DNA of 64,000 bases, from positions 62,001 to 126,000 of the forward strand of contig JACCIC010000343.1 in NCBI GenBank assembly GCA_018907035.1, given 5' to 3'. Positions 34,646 to 45,486 of the stretch are shown piece by piece. Under the pieces are notes generated by a model. It ran no database searches, was not told the origin of the DNA, and saw nothing but the letters and a program-made list of their open reading frames with translations. The stretch's first letter is position 1; each line of letters starts with the position of its first letter. Both the position numbers and the translations under genes were made by a program. The DNA is from Sycobia sp. Sy_11. Lineage: Eukaryota > Arthropoda > Insecta > Hymenoptera > Epichrysomallidae.

Positions 34646-34930
34646 TACAGTTTTCGAAAACCAAATGGTTTTCCGGTCACGGCACCGATTGATCTGAATT
34701 TATACTTTATACGAGGCAAAAGATGGTATTTCGTCATACTTATTTTGAAGTATGACTTACAGCTTTCGAAAATAGTATCCACTTTTTCCTTAAAGCAAGT
34801 TATATATTTAAAAAATACAGCTTTCGAAAACCTACTGGTTTTCCGGTCACGGCACCGATGGATTTCAAATATACAACTTGCCAATAGGAAAAAAGGCATT
34901 TTCCAGTCACAGCACTGATAACTTGAAATT
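34646..34930. repeat. Direct repeat with 170-bp spacing (TTTTCCGGTCACGGCACCGAT)
   Basis: A block of about 49 bp with TTTTCCGGTCACGGCACCG occurs at 34648-34696 and 34818-34866, and a decayed third copy lies near 34899-34930 (TTTTCCAGTCACAGCACTG). The 5' motif CAGCTTTCGAAAA also recurs alone at about 34759. Each main block contains a short AACC/GGTT palindrome. Function unknown. Confidence 0.7.
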
Positions 34931-35714
34931 CCCCGAGAGATTTTTATATCTTTATAATTCATTTAGCAACACATGATTATTATCATAAACTTATCATAAC
35001 TCAAATTTACTACATGTACACTATTCTTCGCGTCCTTGCAAAATATTTAAATAACTCATACCTGCATTTCTATATGTTACTGGCTTTTCTTCACATATTT
35101 TTACAACAACGTAATTATTAATCATAACGCATTCAATTTACTTAAATCACGATTTTGATTTCTAAAACAAAGTAATATTCAATATATTTATTTTATATAA
35201 ATTATTGTGTATTATAAGTGTATTTATCTTACGAAGTATATTTAACGTAGACATCTAAAATATCGGATAATATTAAAAAACGATATAACATAGTACATTC
35301 GATGAATTCTAAAAAGATAAAACCACATAATATAAATACAAATGAAAAATGAAACTAATTTTAACAACTTATATTAACCATATTCTATCTTATAGCTTAC
35401 AGCCAAGCTATCAGTTTATATTGATCACATTACGATCCTAAGAATTTTCTTCGCCTGATTCGATATCCTTATTCTTTTATACTTACAATAATCTAAACAA
35501 AGTATTTTATTTTATAATTATTACTAATACATATTATATCTACTTATCAACTATTAAATTACGTAATACTCTCTATCGTATAACATATTATATATCGCCG
35601 TTCCGTAACAGTATCTAAAATCTACAATACTATATAATATTTAAAGAATATGATGACATATATAATTTGAAATAAATATTAACATATAATAATAATTTTT
35701 ACAAGTAATAATAA

Positions 35715-35763
<49 letters not shown>

Positions 35764-36110
35764 AAAATATATTTATATAAAAAATATGGAACTATAAGTT
35801 TAGCCCAAAATAGCGAAATTTTGTCCGCTATATCATCACCATATTTGGGCAAGAAAAACAATGTTATAGCATCTGCCTGCATACGGCGTTGGACTATTTG
35901 ATGATATTGACTATAAAATGGAGAGCCTAGTAAGTTCTGTCTGAAAAACATTATGAAATAAATTTGTCACCTTCAGATCCGCAAGCGTAGGGATAATAGC
36001 CGTCTTAATAATTTTAAACCTAATAAAAACTTTCATAGGGACTATACTCAACGGATACGCTCTTCACCGTATATACGGCTGTTCAATATATCTGCTAGCT
36101 GCCATTTAGA
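34931..36110. other. AT-rich spacer with (AT)n run
   Basis: No gene seen. A pure (AT)n run lies at 35717-35760. Confidence 0.45.
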
Positions 36111-36293
36111 GCACGGTCACGTACTTCTTCATATCACGGAAACAACCGCCAAAGAAAGAAGAAGTCAAAAATAGTTACGAACTGATCGTTCAAGCATGTC
36201 AACCAGAACCACAGCCGGAAACAAAACCAAAACGAGTACTAATCTCAACCAATGACAAAGCAGAAAAACAAACATTTTTTTCTGCAAAACCAT
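36111..36293 (+). pseudogene. Possible exon or coding remnant, unknown
   Basis: An open stretch of about 57-60 codons without an ATG, unusual for this AT-rich DNA. It reads YFFISRKQPPKKEEVKNSY, then a Q/P/E/K-rich segment (QACQPEPQPETKPKRVL), and stops at TGA. Composition is more protein-like than the flanks and the segment could be the tail of a charged cytoplasmic domain. No family recognised. It could equally be chance or part of an unrecognised repeat. Confidence 0.2.
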
Positions 36294-36596
36294 GATAACC
36301 AGTTCTCACCTCACGCGAATTTCCCAGAATTGCATGAATCAATAAAAATAAAGTTCTTATTTCCATTATTTCCAAATATCGAATATCGTATAAAATTTAA
36401 CACATACTGATGTAAATAGACTAAGTTGCGATTCAAAGAAAGATGTCAACCCCAAAGATCTTCAAGCGAGGTTTCCCTATGGAGATTTTTTTCCTCATTG
36501 GGTTTTCTTTCCTTAGGTTATCCCTCGTTCACAGGTATACTGCTATGGGCGAATGCGAAGATGTAATGGGGAGAAAATATTTTTACTTTTGTACAT

Positions 36597-37048
36597 TTAC
36601 TTCGATAACCAAGCCAAACATTCATGGCAAGAAGCTAATGTTGTGTATTTCGTGGGATCAGCTTGGAGTAATCTATTACAAACTAATTCAACACAATCAA
36701 ACCGTTACCAAGGAACGTTACCAACAACAGCTGATGCAACTGAGCCGAGCATTGAAGATTAAACGTCCACAATATGCTAAAAGGCACGATAAAGTCATTT
36801 TTCAGCATGAGAACGCTCGGCTACATGTTGCAAAAGTCGTAAAGGAAACGATAGAAGCACTGAATTGGGACGTCCTATCCCACCCGCCGTATTCACCAGG
36901 CATGGATTCTCTTTCAGACTACCACCTATTTTGGTCGATGACTCATGGTATGGCTGAACAGCACTTCATTTATTACGAGGAATTCAATAAATGGGTCGAT
37001 TCGTGGATCGCCTCAAAAGACGAGCAATTTTTTAAATGGGGGGAGTGA
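36597..37048 (+). pseudogene. mariner transposase C-terminal half, inactivated
   Basis: The frame contains KPNIHGKKLMLCISWDQLGV, then VIFQHENARLHV, HPPYSPGMDS and LSDYHLFWSMTHG, ending KWGE. Compared with the intact mariners here, the N-terminal DNA-binding half and the first catalytic aspartate are absent, the second catalytic aspartate is replaced by glutamate (QHEN for QHDN), and the SPDVAPSD block is altered with an extra residue. Upstream codons of the same open frame (from 36443) show no mariner similarity, so they are junk reading. Confidence 0.88.
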
Positions 37049-37143
37049 TGGGCAATACTTTGAATGACATTATTTGTAGCTTTTTTTACAATAAATTCTT
37101 ATTTATTTATAAAAAAACGGCGTAAACTTATTTGTACACCTAA
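36597..37143 (+). mobile_element. 5'-truncated mariner remnant
   Basis: The 3' half of a mariner distinct from copies 1-3. Its right inverted end (reverse complement TTAGGTGTACAAATAAGTTT) is followed by TA at 37144-37145. No matching left end is visible upstream; similarity starts at about 36597. Confidence 0.85.
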
Positions 37144-37145
37144 TA

Positions 37146-38100
37146 GATAAATAGCTCAGAATTTAGTAACACAAAATTATTATAATGACTTAAAGGTCCC
37201 TACTAATAGTATAATACCAATGTCTTGAGAATTCCCACCTATATCAATGCATAATTACTTGAATATTTCGAACTTTTATCGATATGTCCAGTTAAATTAC
37301 GAAATGAAAAAATTGACTTCAGTAATATTTATTGTCGTTAAGATATTTAAATATGCGTCAATTTTAATATATATATTTTTATATTTTGTTATAATATAAT
37401 TTATTGTCAGGGGATAAATTTATATTATTGTTCTTAAATTGTTGTATGTTACTATCTGTTATTTAATGTAATCGTCATTATATAGATCCGCATTTACTTT
37501 TTCATAGCATTACAACTACTTTTTCAGATAAATTGTCGTATTCTAATAAGATTCTATTAGTCGTAATTTGTTGGAAAATATAGTTTATTAGACTGAAAAC
37601 TAGTTTTCAACTGACTTTAAAATGAATTTAAATGGTTTTCAAATGACTCGTGAAACAAAGTCCAGTCATTTCACAGCTGAACAGGTCCCCTGTGTAATTT
37701 AATATATGGGTAGGTATTTTGGATTTAGAAAGACGCAATTATTTAGTACCTACAATTTTCATGATTACCAAAAAACTTTCAAAGACGGGTTCACAAATGC
37801 ATGTCAAAATAATTTTTAAATTATATTTTTATAGTACTATATTCTCATGTTATAAATAAGTGAGTGCAAAAGCACACTTTTAATAAGCATATTTTTTATT
37901 GAATAATAATAAGTAATAATTTCGAAACTTACTCGAATTTTTTTTTATATATATTTACATATACTTGACTATGTAAGAATTGATTCCAATACTTTCTATT
38001 GTTTAAATAAGAAATAATTCAATATAGTTTTGAAATGTCACTTGATTACTATCTTAGTTTCTGATTTTTTTTTTAAGAATGAAGAATATTTATATGTGAA
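37146..38100 (+). repeat. Long dispersed repeat, copy X (pairs with 52820-53860)
   Basis: Aligns collinearly and in the same orientation with 52820-53860. Shared blocks include CCTATATCAAT, TTTCAAAGACGGGT, ATGTCAAAATA, TTTTTAAATTATATTTT, ATAATAAGTAATAATTT and AAGAATGAAGAATATTTA. Divergence is substantial (many substitutions and indels). No coding frame in either copy. It is either an old segmental duplication or an unclassified repeat. Confidence 0.75.
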
Positions 38101-38855
38101 TTTTTACAGCTTCCTTATATAAAATTAATGAAGGCTTATTTCAGGATTTCAAAAAAAACTGATAATTACCCAAAGATATTAACGTGAAGCATAAGAAGTT
38201 TTACAGCAAAGAACATCTTGGTATTCTCTCCACTTCGTAGAAAAGGTTTTATAAGGTGAGATTACTATAAAAGACTTCACTTTTTATAGATATATTAATA
38301 CTCATTTCAATTATCATTGTATACATGAACATAAAGCTGTTAAAATTTATTTTGCAATATTGAAATGGTGAATAATCACAAATTTAATTACGGAAAAACA
38401 ATCATGTACGACTAGAATGATAGTTATCCTTCTTAACAAAATACGTGCATAAGAATTATTAAAAGAAATAAATCAATTTAAAAAATAAATATTTTTATCT
38501 AATTTCTTTTTTTTATTACATTATGTGTGTAATTAAAATGTAAAGAAAACAATTATATCGCATTTATGCTGGTCTTTTTAATATACTATGGGATTGTAAA
38601 AAATAGTATAGTATTTAAATAAATATTTTAAGCGTACACATCTAAAATTTTTATTTTAAATAAATATATTTTAATTAAAAGAACAAATTCATTCCATATA
38701 CATTCTAAGCTATCTTAACGCACACGGCAGCCATTTTCGCTTTACTATAGTAGCGCTCTCGTAGATGAAGTCGAAAGCTTCTTTGTCAATAAGTATCTTT
38801 TTCTTTTATAAACTCGAATAATTAAGTTTTTTTGTCATTTTCAGCGCCATATTTT
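38101..38855. other. AT-rich spacer
   Basis: No gene recognised. A GC-richer patch near 38720-38770 (GCACACGGCAGCCATTTTCG) has no identifiable role. Confidence 0.4.
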
Positions 38856-39174
38856 AGTTTTGAAAGGGACCGGGGCACAATAGGTGCCCTTCAGCGAGGG
38901 TTTTTAAATCACAAACGATAGAATAATTATAATATTATTTTTTATTGCATATATAAAATAATTTATTTATCTACACGTATAGCTTTTTAGCAAATAAATA
39001 TATATTTATATAGTAGAAAATTAGATAAAAAAATAATTACATAAAGCATTTTCGCGCTTTTTTTGAGTAAATGAGTTTAATATATCATCAATATTTATAT
39101 GACGCATAATTTCTGCCTCCATACTTATAGTAGTCAAATAATATCGCCGATTTTGAATCATTTATAGTCTTCAG
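38856..39174 (-). other. Possible 3' end of the hAT element
   Basis: Downstream of the hAT transposase remnant (minus strand), GAAAGGGACCGGGGCACAATA and the following GGTGCCCTTCAGCGAGGG resemble the C-rich 'gccccggt' sequence often near ends of ZMYM1-like hAT elements. A matching left end was not found, so this is tentative. Confidence 0.3.
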
Positions 39175-40741
39175 ATATTATTCACTAAATTTAATTTCGA
39201 GAAAGACCTGTCTCCGGTACAACTGATTATCATTAGAGTTAAATATGTTCTTAAAATTAATACCATGTTTGGAAAGGTCTCTCGTACTCTTTTTTTAATA
39301 AACAATGAAAACATAGCTTGTTCTCGACTAACTTCAATCTTAGATTTTAATTCGAGTAATTTAGAACAAAATGTTTGAAATGAAAGAATTTCCATTTCTA
39401 AATTTGAGTCGAAATGATTTTTATAGATATCTAGTAACCTTTTACTACTTTGTTGTATTTCACAAGAAGTTAAGTTATTGAAGATTGGTAAAAAACCGAT
39501 GCATAGTTCGATCGTTTCATATGCTGAAATTCTTTCATGTAAAGAAGCCGCAAAAGTATCTGATGCTGAAAAATATACATAAAGTTTCTGTAAAAATATG
39601 AAATAATCTGTCGCATAAGTTGAAGCACTTGACGCTTTTTCTCCTACGAGATTAATGAATGAACGACACAGAGAACCCCAACAGCCAGATCATTTCTCTG
39701 TTTTATTAGAGCCTGTAAACCATTCAAGCTGCCACTCATAGTTGAGGCATTGTCATAAGATTGGCTCCTGCAATCATTTTAATCAACCATCAAAAATATC
39801 TATAGCTTTATGACCTTGATTTTCTAAGAATTTTATAAATCTTTCGAGAGGCTTATCTCTCTCAATATATCTTAATATTATTGTTAGTTGGTTTTTATGA
39901 CCTTTGCCCTTTATACCATCGACAGAAATATAATAAATTTTCGCTACTTTCAAATGACTCATGATTTCTTTATGAATAGTAACACCAATCTGTTCAATAA
40001 ACTCGTCAAAAATTGCAGAAGATAAATATATCTTGTTACCATTTGCGCAATTTCCGTACTGCTCGATATGTTGCTTCAAAACAGGATCATATTTTATTAG
40101 CAATTATCATATTTTATTACTAACATTATAGCTGTATAAGTCTTTTTATAGGCTTGGGTAAGCTCAATAAAAAAAAAAAAAAAATTTTATTAGCAAATCT
40201 ATAATGCCGAAAAATTACCGTTATTTGGCGATCCTAAAGTTTGCCTTTTCCTCTAAAAGCTAAATCACGTTCATCCAAAAACATTATTACGTGTACGACA
40301 CGCTTCAAAACTTTACGCCCATATAGAGCAGAACTTTCAATTTATTTTCGTAACACTGCATTTATACCACCATATTGTTTCTTGATATTATTGAAACTGA
40401 ATAGAGATTTTAAGTGGATATCTGATGTTTCCTGATGTAATAAACGGTCAAGAGCATGTATCTAATCATAATAATCATCAGAAGCAAATGGACTGTCCTT
40501 TGGTCCGAACAACGTACAATAAAAACAATATAAACATCCAGTACTCGGTGAAAAATATAGCCATTTACGATGAATTTGATCGCCAGATTTAGTTGTGCGT
40601 TGAAAAAGACTAACATTTCCTTATCGAATATTAGATCCATCTTTCTCCTTTATTAATTTTTCTTGATATAACTCAATATTACTAGAGAACTGAATATTTA
40701 TATTTAAATTATTGAGCGAATATTCAACATTATTTGACATA
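39175..40741 (-). pseudogene. hAT transposase, ZMYM1-like (TTF zinc finger, DUF4371, dimerisation), broken
   Basis: Minus strand from ATG 40741 (MSNNVEYSLNNLNINIQF). A TTF/BED-type zinc finger region reads RKWLYFSPSTGCLYCFYC near 40560-40500. A block with LDERDLAFRG follows near 40280-40240. DUF4371 reads FDEFIEQIGVTIHKEIMSHL and YYISVDGIKGKGHKNQLTII (39995-39870), then VGEKASSAS and FLQKLYVYFSASD (39650-39560). The C-terminal hAT dimerisation region reads LRTYLTLMIISCTGDRSFSKL (39245-39185). This architecture belongs to hAT elements related to ZMYM1. Premature stops near 40624, 40467 and 40350, frameshifts, and an A-rich insertion near 40120-40190 inactivate it. A domesticated host gene is unlikely given this decay. 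Confidence 0.8.
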
Positions 40742-41611
40742 TTTACGGGCCATGATACTATATCGTTTAATAAACCTGGATTATTTTCGTTCTGGATCCC
40801 GAAACGTATATTTGTATGAAATTATAATCTGCAAAAAAACAACTTTTAACAAAATTAAAATAGTTAGGCGAGTTTGATGTACCTTAGCATAGTAAGAATT
40901 TTGAAATAAATCTCATGTATTGTATAAAAAATTTATATAAAATATTTTTCTAAATTTAGTAATGGATTAAGACCAAAATACATAAAATAACGTCTTAAAA
41001 CAATGGATCATTAAAACAAATGGCTATGTGCATTTTATATGAATCCCTAGATATAACAGCATGTATAGTTTACCAAATATCTAAAACTCTAAAAAATATT
41101 AATAAATAAATCGTTTTAACGGAAATGCAGCTTAATAAAGTAATGAGATCATTTATCAATAGCCGAGATTATTTTCAAATCATTTGGTCCACGTGTGGGC
41201 TCATAAAAAAGAGTTTATTATCTTGAATCATCGATGTTTTTAGGTGAAAATTCTTCTATTTTTTCTGGTAATCCATTATTATTAAAAAAGTAGGTATGAA
41301 CTTGCCAGACCCGTTCCCACAAAGTTTATAAGTGAACAAATCCATTATTGAACTTAAATATATATTCTCAGTCTGACATAATATGCTTTTAAATAACTTG
41401 AATATATAGACTCGAAGGTAAAAGTACATAATCAAAATAAAAATTATTTACTTTTCATTAATTGTGTACTTTAAATTAGAATTCATTTAGAATAGATTAA
41501 TCAAATCTTCAGAGAGAATATGCAAATAAAAGAAATCTACCTTGATAAGTACTTAAATTGGCAGATAATTTCTTGCACGAACTGAACGAATGGCAAAGCA
41601 CCGATAATAAT

Positions 41612-41662
<51 letters not shown>

Positions 41663-41854
41663 CTATTTTCAATTTGTGTAAAAGTCAGACTTTCACTTAT
41701 ATATGTTTTAAAAATTATTTCTTAAAGTTCTAGAATTTTTAATTTAAAATATTAAAACAATTTTATAAACACACATACACACACACAGACACGTGTGCGT
41801 GTGAATCTTACATATAAAATTCATAAGTAGTTTCTTAATATGATAAGAACATAT
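40742..41854. other. AT-rich spacer
   Basis: No gene recognised. It includes (AT)n at 41617-41658 and a short CA/TG tract at about 41768-41802. Confidence 0.45.
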
Positions 41855-42062
41855 ATTATTTTCGATCGTTAGAGCGAAAGACTAGTAATGATGGAACTTA
41901 ATGATCTAAATTCAAATTTCGGTCTCGGCCGATTGACACAAGCATCGCTGTAATAATTTACATATGCTTTGTTTACAAATACATCGTAGATCTCCGTCGC
42001 TGATCAACACTGATATTTGGAAGCATAAATAAAGCGATGTTAAGTAACATAAAAAAAAAATA
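41855..42062 (+). mobile_element. tRNA-derived SINE candidate
   Basis: TTAGAGCGAAAGACTAG near 41869 resembles a degenerate RNA polymerase III A box with the following tRNA arm. AATTCAAATTTCGG near 41909 fits a degenerate B box about 40 bp downstream. The unit continues with a non-tRNA body containing AATAAAG and ends in a run of about ten A at 42050-42060. Such a tRNA-like head, unrelated body and A-tail define SINEs. Box matches are imperfect and no target duplication was found, so a decayed copy is likely. Confidence 0.5.
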
Positions 42063-42119
42063 TTCTTATGTTTCCCTTTATCACATTCAGTAGGACATAT
42101 GACATAGTGAACTGATTTA

Positions 42120-42500
42120 TAATTTAATTATAGAATATTTTTTGCGAGGGGCGAATCACTCGCGGGTTCTGTGAAACGGCTCTTTATCGCTCTTTGGGGC
42201 TTCCGAAGAAACTCTGTGCGGCTTTCGCGGCTCCCGAGAAAACTGTTTGCGGTTCTTTCGGGCTCAATGCACAGTACGCCATATATACTTGCGTATAAAA
42301 ATAACTCAGGGAGTTCTTTGGGAGCCTTACAGAGCCTTCGGCGGCCTGTGCTTAGCCATAAAAGGGGCGTTACACTACCTGGACTATACTTGCAAAGGAT
42401 CAATGTAGAACCAAAGGTGGAAGTTTCGAAGGTGAGGTGAAAACCTATACATAATAAACCAAAGGCCGAGCAGGCACAACTATGGAGCTTCAGTTCGGAC
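42120..42500. other. GC-rich island with degenerate 33-bp repeats
   Basis: About 42170-42260 contains repeated GGCTTYCGAAGAAACT-like and GCGGCTTTCG-like blocks at about 33-bp spacing. Further on, CGTATAAAAATAACTC and CATAAAAGGGGCG resemble TATA regions. The 89-91 codon frames on both strands have no known domain. It may be an LTR or promoter fragment. Unclassified. Confidence 0.3.
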
Positions 42501-42584
42501 CTAATTTTTCAGGAATAATTGATTCTCCTTTAGTACCTTTTACTACACCCTTCGCGTAGGACCAATCTATATATATATATATAT

Positions 42585-43772
42585 ATACTAGCATCACCCG
42601 TCTCAGCTTCGCCCGAGATATTAATTTAACCGATTTCATAAATAATTCAATAATATCCAAGTAAAAAAGTACTCTCTATATATATAAATCTATATTTCTA
42701 TAAATAATTGACCGTAATTTACCTATCGTTGCTTCTGTATAAAAAGCTGTTTCAATGTAGCGTCCACTTCAAAAAGTTGATATTTTGCCGACCATTTTAT
42801 ACAATATATATATGCATATTCAATACGGCTTCGATGAAGAAATATATACTTTCGAGTTCGAGCGGTAGAAAAAGATTTCCAAGTGTCTCGAGTAAACGTT
42901 TACGGAAAATATCATGTACGGACTATAGAAAATGTCTGGTGACGACTGTTATAGAGAGTTTTGTTTTCAGGAGGTAGAATACAATGTCCAGGTGTCCCAG
43001 GACGATTCTTGCTGGGAGTGTGCGTGTTCGAATGATAGAATACGAATCTCTTCATAGAAGTCGTACTGACATACCTGGACATTCTTTTCCACCAACTATA
43101 CACGACACTCCCTGTAAAAGTCGTTCCAAATCATCTGGAAATCTCATTCTATCATCCGAACAGAAAACTCCCCGTAGAAGTTGTCCCGACATACGTGAAC
43201 ATCGTTTTCTATCAACTAAACACGATACTCCCCGAAAAATCGTCCCGACATACCTGGACATCGTCCTCTATCGACCGAAAACGAAATTCCCCATAGAAGT
43301 CGTTCCATAACATCTGAAAATCGCATTCTATCATCCGAACGCGAAACTCCCCGTAGAAGTTGTCGATCAACTAAGCACGATAATCCCAGTATAAGTAGTC
43401 TCGAGAAAACTAGACATCACTTCCTAACGACTAAACACAATACTCCCCGTAGAAGTCGTTTGGAAAGACCTAGATACCGTATGTTACCGTCCCAACACGA
43501 ATCTTCCCATAGAAATTGATCCCATAGAATTTCCTCATACCTGGATCTCATTTTCTATCAATTAAAGACAATATTCTCCGTAGAAATCGCCCAGAGACAC
43601 TTGGACATTACATTCTATCATCCGAATAATCATATATTTCCGTTTTTTCAATTAAATACGGTGAATTTTTTTATAGTAATGTCAACTGAAATTTAAGCAA
43701 AATGTTAGTATCCGATTAGTATATTTTTTAAGCAGACGATGGATAATATTGCTCTTTTATGTATAAGCGACG

Positions 43773-43831
<59 letters not shown>

Positions 43832-45173
43832 TCATAGTTTCGAGGATGTTGGTAAAGAATCCTATTTTTCCATCATTTCTTTTGTTCAAACTGAAGAGAA
43901 CATAGTTTCTTACCACAATTCTGAAGTTAATATAATTTATAAAAACAAAATTATATTTTGTCGTCACAAACTATATTCAGTATGATTTGGCATAAAGAAC
44001 TATTTTATAAGAGAAGGAAAAAGTCGGACAGAAAGAGAGAGAGAGAGAGAGAGAGATTTTCCTACGTAATAGAAAATAAAATTTACAAAAATCAAAAGAT
44101 ATTGATAAAGTGCGAGAGTAGTATCAGATTAACCTGAAGAATAAAAAAGGTTATACCAACTAACGCCATAGCTTCTTTAGAATACTAATAATGAGTTTGT
44201 TTTCGATTCGAAAAAAAAGAACTACAACATTCATCAAACTAATGTAGTAGAAAATTTAATTTATATAAAGAAAATTATAAATTCATATAGAAGTAGTAGA
44301 ATCGCTGATGGAATTAATGACCAAAATAAATATATCAATTTTTATAATTATAAATTATCATTAAAATTTGAATTTGAAATTTCGAAATTTTGTCATGATT
44401 TAAATAGGTTAAATAAATAATAGTTTTAAGGAGGTTGTACTTGTTGACGTATCAAAGAGGGGCCCCAATAGAAATTAACTTCAATTTGTTTGCTTAAATA
44501 ATTAATAATTCACAAATGTATATTAGTAAAAAAACAAAACACAATTTATATTGGATACCACTTCTAACAATTTATATTGAAATTTATATTTTTGGTAATA
44601 TGAAATGGTATATATAGATATATGTTAATTTAAATAATTTTAATTATTTTTTAAAATTAATTTTTTTAAATAAAAATCGATAAGACCACAACTCTACCTA
44701 TATACTGAAACCGCCTTATAATATTAAAATAATTTGATTTATGTTTGATAATTCAATAAGCAAGGGGAAAATCTGAAAATTGTAGACTTTAAACCCTTTT
44801 CAAAAATTATTTGGTTGTTTTGATGCTTTTATTTGAAACATTCTGCATAATTCATGTTTCAAAATAATTATACAATTTTCTTCTTGCATAGAAAAAATAG
44901 AATATTCAAACAAATATCAAATTATTCTTATAATTTGTTTTCACAAATTATTTTTAGTATGATTTGGCATGCAACCATCTTATAAAAAAAGACAGAGAGA
45001 GAGAGAGAGAGAGCATTTTTCACGTGAGAAAAATTTAATAATATACAAAAATCAAAAGATATCCATAAGAAGTGAGAGTAGTGTCAGATTAACCTGAAGA
45101 ACAAAAAAGGTCATACCGACTAACGTCACATCTTCTTTAGGATACGAATCCTAAAGTTCGATATGAAATTCAC
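42585..45173 (+). repeat. Unclassified complex repeat family, copy B (5' part)
   Basis: Collinear with copy A without the solo LTR. It starts near CTAGCATCACCCGTCTCAGC and includes TACTTCTGTATAAAAAGC-like and ACTTTCGAGTTCGAGCG blocks, then the 60-bp array, an (AT)n run (43773-43825) and a (GA)n tract. A module of about 240 bp (AGTATGATTTGGCAT, (GA)n, CAAAAATCAAAAGATAT, AACCTGAAGAA, TTCTTTAG) occurs twice, at about 43970-44200 and 44940-45160, with about 740 bp of AT-rich DNA between. The copy is cut at 45173 by the Jockey LINE and resumes at 50793. Confidence 0.65.
42880..43640. repeat. 60-bp (20-codon) unit array with orientation switch (copy B)
   Basis: After the switch at about 43045, GAAG or AAAG landmarks recur at 43057, 43117, 43177, about 43236, 43296 and 43356, a period of 60 bp. 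Unit cores read TCGTCCCGACATACCTGGAC and a variant with ATCTGGAAATC, alternating in part as 120-bp dimers. Before the switch the same unit lies in the opposite orientation. Because 60 is divisible by three, the translated minus strand shows a 20-residue period (LLRGVFCSDDRMR and LLQGVSCIVGGKE are matching parts). Neither copy gives a long open protein. Confidence 0.75.
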
Positions 45174-45486
45174 TTTTTTTTTTGGTGACATGGGGAGGAA
45201 AAATCTTCTAAAGACACCTCTCTAAAAGAGGTAGTGTCGGATTCATGGAGCCTTTGCTCGCATGCCTACCGACTAAAACCCATCCCCGCAGAGATTCCTA
45301 CCCGGAGGTATCATTCCCTTTACCTGTTGGGATAAAATTATTAAACGGAACGGTGTAGAGGGTGGGGGAGCAGGAGTGGGATGTGGATAGGGGGAGGAAT
45401 TGGTGAGTTTAGGGGCTCTGCCTCCATGGGGGCAGAGGCTTACGTACGAAAACGAAGCACGGAGTGGCCGGTGGTGGCTGATGGGG

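Noticed and set aside
34367..35610. Possible LTR with TGTTAC...GTAACA ends
   Set aside because: The 5-bp flanks (GAAAC and GTATC) do not match, there is no second copy in the window and no primer-binding site or purine tract. Left as unannotated.
39175..40741. Domesticated host ZMYM1-like gene
   Set aside because: Several stops, frameshifts and an A-rich insertion break the frame, so an hAT transposase pseudogene fits better.
42880..43640. CRISPR array (regular direct repeats)
   Set aside because: Units are contiguous 60-bp tandem repeats without unique spacers, they flip orientation, and the DNA is eukaryotic.
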